Shown: one piece after another, positions 24,045 to 33,187 of the stretch
How positions within the stretch are numbered: position 1 is the stretch's first letter
Layout: each line of letters opens with the position of its first letter
Origin: Lachnoclostridium sp. An76
Lineage (GTDB): Bacteria; Bacillota; Clostridia; Lachnospirales; Lachnospiraceae
Assembly (NCBI RefSeq): GCF_002161355.1
Contig: NZ_NFHL01000001.1
Location: forward strand, 186,001 to 250,000
Reading direction: 5' to 3'
Length of the DNA stretch: 64,000 nt
Made by a program: the position numbers and the translations under genes
Notes under the pieces: model-generated
The model's input: the letters and a program-made list of their open reading frames with translations, nothing else
Database searches by the model: none
Told to the model about the DNA's origin: nothing

Positions 24045-25739
24045 ATGAAACGAGTAAAGAAAAATGTAGTAACAAGTATCTTAGCTGTTTGCCTGGCATT
24101 TATCATGGCTTTTTCAACAGGTATGACAGCGGCAGCGGAGGGAGACGACCTTACATTGGAATCTGCCGGAAACATTACAATTTCCGGGATCGAGACAGTC
24201 AAGACAGATGACCCTAGGATTGAGAAAGGGGTAGGTAAACTTTATGCCTATAAGGTGATCAATGTCAATGTCAATGACGACAGCCATCAGCCGCAGTCCC
24301 CTGTGTTTAAATGGGATGACAGTGTAGCTCCCTGGGTAAGCACGAATTTTGAGGTCTATATTGATAAAGATAATGGCAACGCTGTGACAGATGCTTTCCT
24401 TAAGCTGACCGACAATGGCGATGATATCAAAGCTTTCGTTGATCAACTGGCAAATGCCATCAGAAAGACGGACAACGCAATTGATTTAGCGCCTTTCAAA
24501 GAATACGAACTTGCTGATTACACACCGGGAGGAGACGACAAAGAAATCACATTGACAGATGTCCCGCTTGGCGCTTATCTGTTCCTTGTAGAAGGAGGAG
24601 TAAGGATCTATTCGCCGGGATTTGCATCAGTATATCCGGCCTATGATAAAGAAGACAAAAAATGGGTTCCTGCAGGGCAGTCGATCAATGTATACATGAA
24701 GTCAAAGGAGCCGGATATTGAGAAATCTGTAAAGGACTATACCTATGCGATCGGACAGACCGTAAATTATACACTGGTTGTCGATGTGCCGGATTACCCT
24801 GAAAATGCGGTTGACAAGAAATTTATCATCGCGGATTATCTGAGCGAAGGGCTTACATTTACTGATTCTGAGGACAGCGTAAGAATTTACAAATATGTCG
24901 TTTCTGAAGAATCTGAAGAGGGGTATATTAGAGGCGAAGAACTTACCGATTATTTCGAAAGGGATTCGTTTGCATCAGATGAAAGTCAGCCTGACGAAGA
25001 AACTGATCCATCTTTTGTAAGATCCTTTATCGGTGATTACTCAATCTTGACGACTGAAAAAGTGATCGTCGAGTACAGCGCGACAGTAAATGAAAAAGCT
25101 GTTGTCAAGGTGGATGCAACTACAGATAATAAACTGGACAATAAAGCGTATCTCATCTACAACAATAATCCGTACACCGAGAACGGATACCGTGAAATCC
25201 CGGATGAGGAGAGAGTCTATACATACGGGATCCAGGTTACAAAAACTGACAATGGTGATACGAAACTCCCCGGCGCCGAATTTAATCTGAAACAGGGGGA
25301 TAAAACTCTTAAATTCGTAAAAGATGGCAGTGTATACAGGCTCCTGCTCACAGAGGAGGAAGATGCTAAGGCATCTGAGACATTAGTTACTGATAAGAAT
25401 GGTCTTATCATGATCAAAGGGCTTGATCTCGGCACCTATACTCTCGTCGAGACAAAAGCTCCTGACGGCTACGAACTTCCGGCGGATCCGAAAACCGTGA
25501 TCACACTTGCCGATAATAAGGATAATTCAGGAGCACCAGCAGCTCCGGACGGCATCTTAAATAATGATTTAAATAATGATTCAAACGGTACCTTTGAAAC
25601 AACGGTGGTCAATACAAAGCCGGGTGTCCTTCCCGTGACCGGAGGGGTCGGCACAGCACTCTTTACCATATTTGGGCTTTTGCTCATGTCGGGAGCTGTG
25701 ATCCTCGTTGTCACGGTATCGCGCAGAAAGAGCCATTAG
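24045..25739 (+). CDS. Major pilin (SpaA/FimA-type shaft subunit)
   Basis: A 564-residue secreted pilin that should polymerise into the pilus shaft. Signal peptide with cut near MTAAAEG; N-terminal domain ends in KKWVPAGQSINVYMK, where Lys219 occupies the place of the pilin-motif lysine (usually VYPK), then a D2-type isopeptide domain (DYTYAIGQTVNYTLVVD, FIIADYLSEGLTFT) and a CnaB domain (ITKTD-type VTKTDNGDTKLPGAEF, E-box TYTLVETKAPDGYELP). Sorting signal LPVTG at 529-533, hydrophobic helix and RRKSH tail. The start follows AAGGAGG. Lies 26 bases after the ancillary pilin and 32 before the sortase. Confidence 0.93.
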   Translation: MKRVKKNVVTSILAVCLAFIMAFSTGMTAAAEGDDLTLESAGNITISGIETVKTDDPRIEKGVGKLYAYKVINVNVNDDSHQPQSPVFKWDDSVAPWVSTNFEVYIDKDNGNAVTDAFLKLTDNGDDIKAFVDQLANAIRKTDNAIDLAPFKEYELADYTPGGDDKEITLTDVPLGAYLFLVEGGVRIYSPGFASVYPAYDKEDKKWVPAGQSINVYMKSKEPDIEKSVKDYTYAIGQTVNYTLVVDVPDYPENAVDKKFIIADYLSEGLTFTDSEDSVRIYKYVVSEESEEGYIRGEELTDYFERDSFASDESQPDEETDPSFVRSFIGDYSILTTEKVIVEYSATVNEKAVVKVDATTDNKLDNKAYLIYNNNPYTENGYREIPDEERVYTYGIQVTKTDNGDTKLPGAEFNLKQGDKTLKFVKDGSVYRLLLTEEEDAKASETLVTDKNGLIMIKGLDLGTYTLVETKAPDGYELPADPKTVITLADNKDNSGAPAAPDGILNNDLNNDSNGTFETTVVNTKPGVLPVTGGVGTALFTIFGLLLMSGAVILVVTVSRRKSH

Positions 25740-25771
25740 TTAAATAATAATATCAAAAGGGTTTATTTCAG

Positions 25772-26743
25772 ATGCACAGACGTAAAAAAAGATCAAGGAT
25801 AAACCCTGTGCTCATCCTGGCATCCGTTTTGATATTCATAACGGGTGCCGGGATCTTTGTCTATCCGGCTGTGAGCAATTATCTTGCTGAGAGACGTCAG
25901 GCAGAAGCGGTCAGAGATTATCAGCGGGACGTCAGTTCCATGGAGCCGCAGGATCTGTCAGAACAAAAAGCACGGGCGCAGGAATATAATAAAAATCTTG
26001 CGGAGGATGAATTCCATGACCCGTTCCTGCAGGACGGGAAATATGTGATTTCTCCGGCATACCAGAAGGTGCTCGATTATAATGAAGAGGGGATCATGGG
26101 CTATGTGGAGATCCCGGATATCGATGTGAACCTTCCCATCTATCACGGCACGGGCGAGGAGGCACTGCGAAAAGGCGCGGGACATCTGGAAGCATCCAGC
26201 CTTCCGATCGGAGGAGAAGGGACTCATTCTGTTATCAGTGCACATCGAGGGCTTCCCTCCGCAAAGCTTTTCTCTGACCTTGATGAGCTGGAGATCGGGG
26301 ATGTTTTTTTCATCCATATCCTGAATGAAACACACGCTTATCAGGTGGATCAGATCAATGTCGTAAAACCAGACGAATTAGATATCCTGCGCGTTGTCAA
26401 TGGACAGGATCTTGTGACACTGCTTACATGCACACCTTATGCCGTGAATACGCACAGACTGCTCGTGCGCGGCGTCCGTATCCCCTATGAGGAAGCCGAA
26501 AGTGTGCGGGAAGCAGTGGGAGGCGGGAATCCGCTGTCGGGATGGGTAAAAGAATATGCAGCCTCAGTCCTTGCGGGGCTCGCGCTCCTTGTCCTGCTGA
26601 CTCTGTCAGCCATAGCTTGGAAGAGGCGGAAGGATCCCGGTGTTGGCAGGCTCAGAAGCAAAGATCCTGTAAAAACAAAGCCCGGGAGAATAGAAAGAGG
26701 GCACAGGAAAAGAGAGCAGAAAAGAAGAAAGTACAGGGAATAA
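25772..26743 (+). CDS. Class C (pilin-polymerising) sortase
   Basis: Links pilin subunits by joining the LPXTG threonine to the pilin-motif lysine of the next subunit. The 323-residue membrane protein has an N-terminal helix, a DPF lid element (EFHDPFLQDG) typical of class C, the catalytic His158 (SAHRG), Cys220 (TLLTCTPY) and Arg233 (LLVRG), a second membrane helix near residues 268-288, and a strongly basic cytoplasmic tail (KTKPGRIERGHRKREQKRRK). All catalytic residues are intact. It is the last gene of the pilus operon; the housekeeping sortase that anchors pili to the wall is not in this window. Confidence 0.95.
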   Translation: MHRRKKRSRINPVLILASVLIFITGAGIFVYPAVSNYLAERRQAEAVRDYQRDVSSMEPQDLSEQKARAQEYNKNLAEDEFHDPFLQDGKYVISPAYQKVLDYNEEGIMGYVEIPDIDVNLPIYHGTGEEALRKGAGHLEASSLPIGGEGTHSVISAHRGLPSAKLFSDLDELEIGDVFFIHILNETHAYQVDQINVVKPDELDILRVVNGQDLVTLLTCTPYAVNTHRLLVRGVRIPYEEAESVREAVGGGNPLSGWVKEYAASVLAGLALLVLLTLSAIAWKRRKDPGVGRLRSKDPVKTKPGRIERGHRKREQKRRKYRE

Positions 26744-26753
26744 ACACCATATG

Positions 26754-26793
26754 GCCTCTGTTATAAATGATGTATGACAGAGGTCACTTTTTT
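26754..26793 (+). terminator. Probable terminator of the pilus operon
   Basis: CCTCTGT and ACAGAGG form a 7-bp stem, extended by a further pair, with a 15-base loop, followed by TCAC and a T-run starting at 26788. It lies about 10 bases after the sortase stop. Confidence 0.6.
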
Positions 26794-26794
26794 G

Positions 26795-26823
26795 TTGTTT
26801 TCTTTGGAAAGTCGGTGTAAAAT
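26795..26823 (+). promoter_or_regulatory. Promoter of the acetyltransferase gene
   Basis: TTGTTT (26795-26800) and TAAAAT (26818-26823) with a 17-base spacer lie 31 bases before the ATG. The -35 partly overlaps the T-run of the upstream terminator. Confidence 0.5.
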
Positions 26824-26854
26824 AGAACGAACAGATTTGGCTGAGGAGGAGAAT

Positions 26855-27472
26855 ATGGATAACAGATACCGAAGAGACCACGAGATGGCATACTTTTCTG
26901 ATGCCAGTGTCATAGAAGAACAGCTGACTGCAAAGAAGGCGGTCAGACAATATAATACGGTCATGCCCTTTGACCCGGAAGCCGGGAGAAAATTCCTGGA
27001 TGAGGCGGGTATCGTCCACGGTGAAAATGTATACTTTGAGCCGCCATTCCATTGCGAGTATGGGACACATATCATCCTGGGGGGAAATTTCTATGCAAAT
27101 ACCGGGTGCGTCATGCTGGATGTGGCGAAGATCCGGATCGGAAATAATGTGATGTTTGGGCCGAATGTATCCATCTATACAGCAGGCCATCCCATCCATC
27201 CTGACAGCAGGAATTCCGGATATGAGTACGGGATCCCTGTAACGATCGGAAACAATGTATGGATCGGCGGAAGCTGCGTGATCCTTCCGGGCGTCACGAT
27301 CGGGGACAATGCTGTGATCGGAGCGGGAAGCGTTGTGACAAAGGACATTCCCGCCAATGTCTGCGCGGCGGGAAATCCCTGCCGGGTGATCCGGGAGATC
27401 ACCGAAGCGGACAGGCCTTACTATTATAAGGACCGCAGGTTTGACGAAGAAATCTGGGAAAAAATAAAATGA
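26855..27472 (+). CDS. maa: Maltose/galactoside O-acetyltransferase-type hexapeptide protein
   Basis: A 205-residue trimeric left-handed beta-helix acetyltransferase that moves acetyl from acetyl-CoA to a sugar. After an N-terminal mac domain (AYFSDASVIEEQLTAKK) it shows the hexapeptide repeats GNFYANTGCVMLDVAKIRIGNN-like stretch, the catalytic His in YTAGHPIHP and PVTIGNNVWIGGSCVI, ending GNPCRVIREI. The ATG follows GAGGAG by six bases. It is followed after eight bases by the radical SAM gene, so it may be the first gene of that operon. The exact sugar is not determinable. Confidence 0.9.
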   Translation: MDNRYRRDHEMAYFSDASVIEEQLTAKKAVRQYNTVMPFDPEAGRKFLDEAGIVHGENVYFEPPFHCEYGTHIILGGNFYANTGCVMLDVAKIRIGNNVMFGPNVSIYTAGHPIHPDSRNSGYEYGIPVTIGNNVWIGGSCVILPGVTIGDNAVIGAGSVVTKDIPANVCAAGNPCRVIREITEADRPYYYKDRRFDEEIWEKIK

Positions 27473-27480
27473 GGTAAAGT

Positions 27481-29346
27481 ATGAGAAAATTAGCTTTAAG
27501 CGACGAGATACTGCTGAATATCGAAAAACCGGCGCGCTATATCGGCGGTGAGGTGAATTCTGTGATGAAGGACAGAGACAAGGTGGACATCCGCTTTGCC
27601 ATGTGCTTCCCGGACGTATATGAGATCGGCATGTCCCACCTGGGCATCCAGATCCTGTACGATATGTTTAACCGCAGGGATGACGTCTGGTGTGAGAGGG
27701 TCTACTCCCCGTGGGTTGATCTGGATAAGGTGATGCGGGAGAAGAAGATCCCCCTCTTTGCCCTGGAGTCCCAGGATCCGGTAAAGGATTTTGACTTCCT
27801 TGGCATTACGATCCAGTTTGAGATGTGCTATACAAACATCCTTCAGATCCTGGAACTGAGCCATATCCCTCTCCACGCGGCAGAACGGACGGACTCAGAT
27901 CCCATTGTGATCGGCGGCGGGCCGTGCGCCTATAACCCTGAGCCTCTTGCGGAGTTCTTTGATCTCTTCTATATCGGAGAGGGAGAGACGGTTTATGACG
28001 AGCTGCTGGATGCCTATAAAGAGTGGAAAGGATCCGGGAAAAGCCGGAAGGAATTCCTGGAAAGAGCCGCTGAGATCGAAGGCCTCTATGTGCCGCAGTT
28101 TTATGACGCCGCCTACCGGGAAGACGGCACGCTCCTGTCGTTTACTCCCAATAACGCGCACGCTCCTGAAAAGATAAAGAAACAGGCTGTCATGGAAGTG
28201 ACGGACAGCCCGTATCCAATGAAGCCGGTCGTGCCTTTTATCAAGGCAACCCAGGACAGAGTCGTGCTCGAGATCCAGCGCGGCTGCATCCGCGGATGCC
28301 GTTTCTGCCAGGCAGGGATGATCTACCGCCCTACGAGGGAGCGGAATGTGGAAAAGCTTAAGGAATATGCCCGTACGATGTTGAAAACTACCGGGCATGA
28401 AGAGATCTCCCTGAGCTCCCTGAGCTCCAGCGACTACTCAGATTTAAAGGAACTTGTGACCTTTCTGATCGATGAGTTTAAGGATAAGGGGATCAATATC
28501 TCGCTCCCGTCCCTGCGCATCGACGCCTTTTCTCTGGATGTCATGAGCCGCGTCCAGGATATCAGGAAAAGCAGCCTTACCTTTGCCCCGGAAGCCGGCT
28601 CCCAGAGGATGAGGGACGTGATCAACAAGGGGCTTACTGAGGAGGATATCCTGGAAGGGGCTGGCCAGGCATTTGAAGGCGGATGGAACAAGGTGAAGCT
28701 CTATTTTATGCTGGGACTTCCTACGGAGACGGAGGAGGATATGGGGGAGATCGCCCGTCTGTCCGATCGGGTGGCGCGCAGGTATTACGAGATCCCGAAA
28801 GAGCAGAGAAACGGGAAATGCCAGATCACGGCAAGCTCCGCTTTCTTTGTGCCCAAGCCTTTTACTCCCTTCCAGTGGGCGTCCATGTTATCTGCTGAAG
28901 AGTATACAAGACGCGCCTCTGTCGTCAAAGAGGAATTCCAGGCGCAGCTGAACCGCAAGAGCCTGAAATATAACTGGCATGACGCCCAGACTACGGTCCT
29001 GGAAGGGGTTATGGCAAGGGGCGACCGAAAAGTCGGCCGTGTGGTCGAGGAGGCTTACCGGCTCGGCTGTCTCTTTGATTCATGGACTGAATGCTTCCGC
29101 AATGACCTCTGGATGCAGGCGTTTGAAAACACCGGAGTGGATATTGATTTTTATAATTTAAGGCAGCGCGGGGATGACGAGCTCTTCCCGTGGGATTTTA
29201 TCGATATCGGCGTGAGCCGGAGATTCCTGCGCAGAGAGTGGGAAAAGGCAATGAAAGGCGAGGTCACGCCAAACTGCCGGATGCAGTGCTCCGGCTGCGG
29301 AGCTGCGTCGTTCGGAGGAGGTGTCTGCTATGAAGGCAAGAATTAA
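27481..29346 (+). CDS. B12-binding-like radical SAM protein, TIGR03960 family
   Basis: A 621-residue protein with an N-terminal B12-binding-like domain (PDVYEIGMSHLGIQILYDMF) and a radical SAM domain with the cluster motif RGCIRGCRFCQAG. The C-terminal end carries an extra cysteine set, QCSGCGAASFGGGVC. The function of the family is unknown, but it is nearly always paired with the TIGR03936 protein encoded next and lies near RNase E/G and ribosomal protein genes. The end overlaps the next gene by 17 bases, typical of this pair. Confidence 0.93.
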   Translation: MRKLALSDEILLNIEKPARYIGGEVNSVMKDRDKVDIRFAMCFPDVYEIGMSHLGIQILYDMFNRRDDVWCERVYSPWVDLDKVMREKKIPLFALESQDPVKDFDFLGITIQFEMCYTNILQILELSHIPLHAAERTDSDPIVIGGGPCAYNPEPLAEFFDLFYIGEGETVYDELLDAYKEWKGSGKSRKEFLERAAEIEGLYVPQFYDAAYREDGTLLSFTPNNAHAPEKIKKQAVMEVTDSPYPMKPVVPFIKATQDRVVLEIQRGCIRGCRFCQAGMIYRPTRERNVEKLKEYARTMLKTTGHEEISLSSLSSSDYSDLKELVTFLIDEFKDKGINISLPSLRIDAFSLDVMSRVQDIRKSSLTFAPEAGSQRMRDVINKGLTEEDILEGAGQAFEGGWNKVKLYFMLGLPTETEEDMGEIARLSDRVARRYYEIPKEQRNGKCQITASSAFFVPKPFTPFQWASMLSAEEYTRRASVVKEEFQAQLNRKSLKYNWHDAQTTVLEGVMARGDRKVGRVVEEAYRLGCLFDSWTECFRNDLWMQAFENTGVDIDFYNLRQRGDDELFPWDFIDIGVSRRFLRREWEKAMKGEVTPNCRMQCSGCGAASFGGGVCYEGKN

Positions 29347-30037
29347 ATTCAGGAAATATGGTGTCCTCCGCTTTATCGGGCACCTGGATGTCATGCGCTT
29401 TTTCCAGAAGCTTATGAGGAGGACGGATATTCCCATCGCATTTACAGGAGGGTACAGCCCCCATATGATCATGTCTTTCGCCAGCCCGCTGGGGATCGGT
29501 CTGACAAGCGATGGAGAATATCTGGATATCGAGCTGACAGCCCCGGTGGACAGTCAGGAAGCTGTAAAGCGGATGAATGAAGAATGTGTGGAAGGGATCG
29601 AGGTGCTCAGTATCCGTCAGATCCCGGATGAGAAGAAGATGACAGGGATGACGATCCTTGCGGGGGCAGACTATCTTGTCTCTGTAAAAGAAGGCACACT
29701 TCCGGAAAACTGGAAAGAGAGATTTTCAGATTTTATGGGGCAGAAGGAAATCCGCGTCATCAAACAGACAAAGCGCAGCGAGAGGGAAGTTGACATCCGC
29801 CCGCTGATATACAGGTGGGAGATAAGGGGAGAGAGCGTCTTTCTGCAGCTTGCAGCTGGAAGCGCGGAAAATTTAAAGCCGGATCTTGTGATGGAGACAT
29901 TTCTCTCTGAGAGCGCAGTCCCGGAAGGGGCTGTCTCGTTTGCCTACCACAGACTTGAGATGTACGCAGATATGGGAGAAGACGGAAAGAGAAACCTTGT
30001 ATCCCTGGAATCACTGGGGCATGAGATGACAGTGTAA
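29330..30037 (+). CDS. Radical SAM-linked protein, TIGR03936/DUF2344
   Basis: A 235-residue soluble partner of the preceding radical SAM protein, fused to it in some bacteria. The conserved N-terminus is RIKFRKYGVLRFIGHLDVMRF with FTGGYSPHMIMSFASPLGIG following. I start at ATG 29330, nine bases after GGAGGAGG and inside the end of the previous gene. Its role is not established; the context with RNase E/G and L21 suggests RNA or ribosome modification. Confidence 0.92.
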   Translation: MKARIKFRKYGVLRFIGHLDVMRFFQKLMRRTDIPIAFTGGYSPHMIMSFASPLGIGLTSDGEYLDIELTAPVDSQEAVKRMNEECVEGIEVLSIRQIPDEKKMTGMTILAGADYLVSVKEGTLPENWKERFSDFMGQKEIRVIKQTKRSEREVDIRPLIYRWEIRGESVFLQLAAGSAENLKPDLVMETFLSESAVPEGAVSFAYHRLEMYADMGEDGKRNLVSLESLGHEMTV

Positions 30038-30079
30038 TATCCGGGAACAGCAGACAAAGGAACAGCAGAGAAAGGAAGA

Positions 30080-31318
30080 ATGAGATTGGAACGGAAGATC
30101 CTGATCGAAAAACGCGACAACAGGATACGGACTTTTTTCCTGGAAGACGGGGAGATCGTTGAGATCCACAGCGCACCGGAAGAAGACCGGGGAGCCGGCA
30201 GCCACAGGCTGGGCGACGTCTATGTGGGCAAAGTGAAAAATATTGTCCCGAATATCGGCGCGGCATTTATAGAGATCGAAAAAGGTGTGAACTGCTATTA
30301 TGATATGAAGGATACAGGAACCTCTTTCTTCACTCATAAGTCAGGGAAAAAAGCACTCTGCATCGGGGATGAACTTGTCGTCCAGATCAGCCGGGAAGCA
30401 GTCAGGACGAAAGCACCCACCGTGACAGGGAACATCAGCTTTACCGGGAGATATGCTGTCCTGACCCATGGCAATACCAGGATCGGTGTATCTTCCAAGA
30501 TCCCGAAAAGCCTGAAGGATGAATATAAGGAAAAGCTGAGCTGTCTCCAGAACGACAGATACGGGATCATTGTCCGTACGAATGCCAAAGACGTCCCGTT
30601 CCAGGATGTGCTCGATGAGATCAGCTCTCTCAGAGAAGAATACGAATCCCTCTTTCAGACGGCAGCCACAAGAAAATGCTTTTCCTGCCTGAAATCAGCG
30701 CTGCCTTCCTATATCCTGGATCTGAAAAATGTCTATATGGAAGGGATGAAGGAGATCATCATAGGAGACAAGGGATTGTATACAAGGATACAATCTTATT
30801 TCCGGGCTGAACTTCCGGATAAACTGTCTCTTTTAAAGCTCTACGATGATCCGTCTTTCCCTCTGGACAAGCTGTACAGTACGCAGACGATCCTGGAAAA
30901 AGCGCTGAGGGAGCGCGCCTGGCTTAAGACAGGAGGATATCTTATCATCCAGCCTACGGAAGCTCTGACCGTCATTGATGTGAATTCGGGTAAGACAGCC
31001 GCAAAAGCAGGAAGCAGGGCACAAAGCGAGGAAGGGGCCATGAAGGTAAACATGGAGGCCGCGAGAGAGGCGGCGAGGCAGATCCGTCTGAGGAACCTGT
31101 CCGGGATCATTATCATTGATTTTATCAATATGGGATCAGAGGAACATACGCGTCAGCTGCTCCATGAATTCCGCTTTCATCTTGCAAAGGATCCGATCCA
31201 GACATCGCTTGTGGATATCACGCCTCTCGGACTCGTGGAAGTCACCCGCAGGAAAGTCCGCAGGCCGCTTTATGAAGAGGAAAATTATCATTTACAAGCC
31301 CGCAGGGAAGCGTTATAA
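30080..31318 (+). CDS. rng: RNase E/G-family endoribonuclease, short form
   Basis: Cleaves single-stranded RNA 5'-end dependently. It has an N-terminal S1-like region (GDVYVGKVKNIVPNIGAAFIEI), the 5' sensor and the DNase I-like catalytic site with magnesium ligands in VIDVNSG and IIIDFINM, then PLGLVEVTRRKVRRPLYEE. At 412 residues the protein ends soon after this element; the zinc-link CPxC motif and the small domain found in E. coli RNase G and E are missing, and no reading frame beyond the stop supplies one. The tetramer contact could thus be different, or this is the form normal for the lineage. Preceded by a weak AAAGGAAGA ribosome binding site. Confidence 0.9.
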   Translation: MRLERKILIEKRDNRIRTFFLEDGEIVEIHSAPEEDRGAGSHRLGDVYVGKVKNIVPNIGAAFIEIEKGVNCYYDMKDTGTSFFTHKSGKKALCIGDELVVQISREAVRTKAPTVTGNISFTGRYAVLTHGNTRIGVSSKIPKSLKDEYKEKLSCLQNDRYGIIVRTNAKDVPFQDVLDEISSLREEYESLFQTAATRKCFSCLKSALPSYILDLKNVYMEGMKEIIIGDKGLYTRIQSYFRAELPDKLSLLKLYDDPSFPLDKLYSTQTILEKALRERAWLKTGGYLIIQPTEALTVIDVNSGKTAAKAGSRAQSEEGAMKVNMEAAREAARQIRLRNLSGIIIIDFINMGSEEHTRQLLHEFRFHLAKDPIQTSLVDITPLGLVEVTRRKVRRPLYEEENYHLQARREAL

Positions 31319-31394
31319 TATTGTACCGAGAGTGCGCCGGACCGGCGCCGGAGTACATTACGATAAAAGTTCGGCATTTGGAGGAAGAAAAAGA

Positions 31395-32714
31395 ATGAAG
31401 AAAGTAGTTAAGTTTGGCGGAAGCTCCCTGGCAAGCGCTGATCAGTTTAAAAAGGTGGGGGCGATCATCCACGACGATGAGAACCGGCGTTATGTCGTCC
31501 CTTCTGCTCCCGGCAAGCGTTTTTCCAGTGATACAAAGGTAACGGATATGCTGTATGCCTGCTATGAGTCAGCCGTAAAGGGAGAGGACTTTTCAGGACA
31601 GCTTGCTGATATCAAGGCAAGATACCAGGAGATCATTGACGGACTGAACCTGGACTGCTCCCTGGATCAGGACTTCGAGGTCATCCGCGAAAATTTCCAG
31701 AATAAAGCAGGAGTGGATTACGCTGCTTCCAGAGGAGAATTCCTGAACGGAAAGATCATGTCATCCTATCTCGGATTTGAGTTTGTCGATGCTGCGGAAG
31801 TCGTCCGCTTTAACGATGACGGTTCTTTTAACGCCGAGGTGACAGATGAACTGCTCTCGGCAAAACTGAAAGATATGGACGCGGCGGTTGTCCCCGGCTT
31901 TTACGGGGCGAGGGCGGACGGGACTGTGGTGACATTTTCCCGCGGCGGTTCTGATATCACAGGATCCCTTGTGGCGCTTGCCGTACATGCAGACCTGTAT
32001 GAGAACTGGACTGACGTATCCGGCTTCCTCATCGCAGATCCCCGCATCGTAAAGAATCCGAAATCCATCGAGACGATCACTTACAAAGAGCTGAGAGAGC
32101 TTTCTTACATGGGAGCAAGCGTTCTCCACGAAGACGCGATCTTCCCGGTGAGGAAGGCAGGCATCCCGATCAATATCCGGAATACAAACGCGCCGGAGGA
32201 TAAGGGGACGCTTATCGTAGAGAGCACATGCCGTCAGCCGAAGTACACGATCACCGGGATCGCGGGCACGGACGGATTTGCTTCCATTACCATTGAGAAG
32301 GCAATGATGAACTCAGAGATCGGATTCTGCCGCAAGGTGCTCCAGGTGTTTGAGGACAATGGCGTGTCTATCGAGCATATGCCGTCAGGGATCGATACGA
32401 TGACGATCTTTGTAAATAAAAATTCATTTGAAGAGAAAGAACAGAAGATCCTCTCTGACATCCAGAGAGCGGTCCACCCGGACCACATTGAGCTGGAATC
32501 CGATCTGGCTCTCGTGGCTGTAGTCGGCCGCGGCATGAAGTCAACCCGCGGTACTGCCGGGCGTATCTTCTCAGCGCTGGCGCACGCGCACATTAATGTA
32601 AAGATGATCGACCAGGGCTCCAGCGAGCTCAATATCATCGTCGGCGTGAAACACGAGGATTTCAAAAATGCGATCCGTGCGCTGTATGAGATTTTTGTTC
32701 TGACTCAGATTTAA
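31395..32714 (+). CDS. lysC: Aspartate kinase
   Basis: Phosphorylates aspartate, the entry step to lysine, threonine, methionine and diaminopimelate. The 439-residue protein starts KVVKFGGSSLAS, has the kinase stretch VVTFSRGGSDITGSLVA with the aspartate pocket, and two C-terminal ACT domains (ITIEKAMMN, LVAVVGRGM) that bind amino-acid effectors. An open frame runs upstream to 31116 but the ATG at 31395, after GGAGGAAG, matches the family N-terminus. No lysine riboswitch is visible in the 76-base gap. It lies between rng and rplU, an unusual place since rng is commonly next to rplU. Confidence 0.92.
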   Translation: MKKVVKFGGSSLASADQFKKVGAIIHDDENRRYVVPSAPGKRFSSDTKVTDMLYACYESAVKGEDFSGQLADIKARYQEIIDGLNLDCSLDQDFEVIRENFQNKAGVDYAASRGEFLNGKIMSSYLGFEFVDAAEVVRFNDDGSFNAEVTDELLSAKLKDMDAAVVPGFYGARADGTVVTFSRGGSDITGSLVALAVHADLYENWTDVSGFLIADPRIVKNPKSIETITYKELRELSYMGASVLHEDAIFPVRKAGIPINIRNTNAPEDKGTLIVESTCRQPKYTITGIAGTDGFASITIEKAMMNSEIGFCRKVLQVFEDNGVSIEHMPSGIDTMTIFVNKNSFEEKEQKILSDIQRAVHPDHIELESDLALVAVVGRGMKSTRGTAGRIFSALAHAHINVKMIDQGSSELNIIVGVKHEDFKNAIRALYEIFVLTQI

Positions 32715-32737
32715 GGAAAGGCGGACAGCAGATAAAA

Positions 32738-33157
32738 ATGAACATCCTGTTCTTTTTGAACCCAAAGAGTGAGACAGCATACGTATATGACCATGGCACG
32801 CTCCGTCAGGTGCTCGAGACGATGGAGTACCACAAATACGCGTCCATCCCCATGCTGAACAAAGAGGGAGAGTACGTGGGGACGATCACAGAGGGAGACC
32901 TTCTCTGGGGGATCAAGCGCTATACAAACCTGAACCTGAAGGAAGCGGAGAATATCTTTATCCAGGATTTCCCGAGAAAAGCAGACTACGAAGCCGTGTC
33001 CGCGGACTCGGACATGGAAGACCTGATCCAAAAGGCGATGAACCAGAACTTTGTGCCCGTAGTGGACGACCAGAATAAATTCATCGGGATCATCACGAGA
33101 AAGAGTATTATAGAATACTGCTACGAAAAGCTGAAAAATTTGCCGGATTCCTATTGA
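32738..33157 (+). CDS. CBS-domain protein
   Basis: A 139-residue soluble protein made of a tandem CBS pair: ETMEYHKYASIPMLNKEGEYVGTITEGDLLWGI in the first and QNFVPVVDDQNKFIGIITRKSIIEY in the second. CBS pairs bind adenine nucleotides and regulate partner proteins; no partner domain is fused here. It follows aspartokinase after 23 bases, so it may report cell energy state to that pathway, a speculation from position. Its TGA stop is part of the -35 element of the rplU promoter. Confidence 0.9.
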   Translation: MNILFFLNPKSETAYVYDHGTLRQVLETMEYHKYASIPMLNKEGEYVGTITEGDLLWGIKRYTNLNLKEAENIFIQDFPRKADYEAVSADSDMEDLIQKAMNQNFVPVVDDQNKFIGIITRKSIIEYCYEKLKNLPDSY

Positions 33158-33183
33158 CGTTCCGGAAATGTGTATGCTATACT
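33154..33183 (+). promoter_or_regulatory. Promoter of the rplU-prp-rpmA operon
   Basis: TTGACG (33154-33159) and TATACT (33178-33183) with an 18-base spacer. The -35 incorporates the TGA stop of the CBS gene at 33155-33157. Confidence 0.75.
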
Positions 33184-33187
33184 ATAA

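Noticed and set aside
31116-31394. Upstream in-frame extension of aspartokinase over the end of rng
   Set aside because: It lies within rng coding DNA, has no family match, and a good ribosome binding site precedes the ATG at 31395.
31319-31394. Lysine riboswitch before aspartokinase
   Set aside because: The gap is 76 bases, too short for the lysine aptamer, and no fitting pairing is seen.
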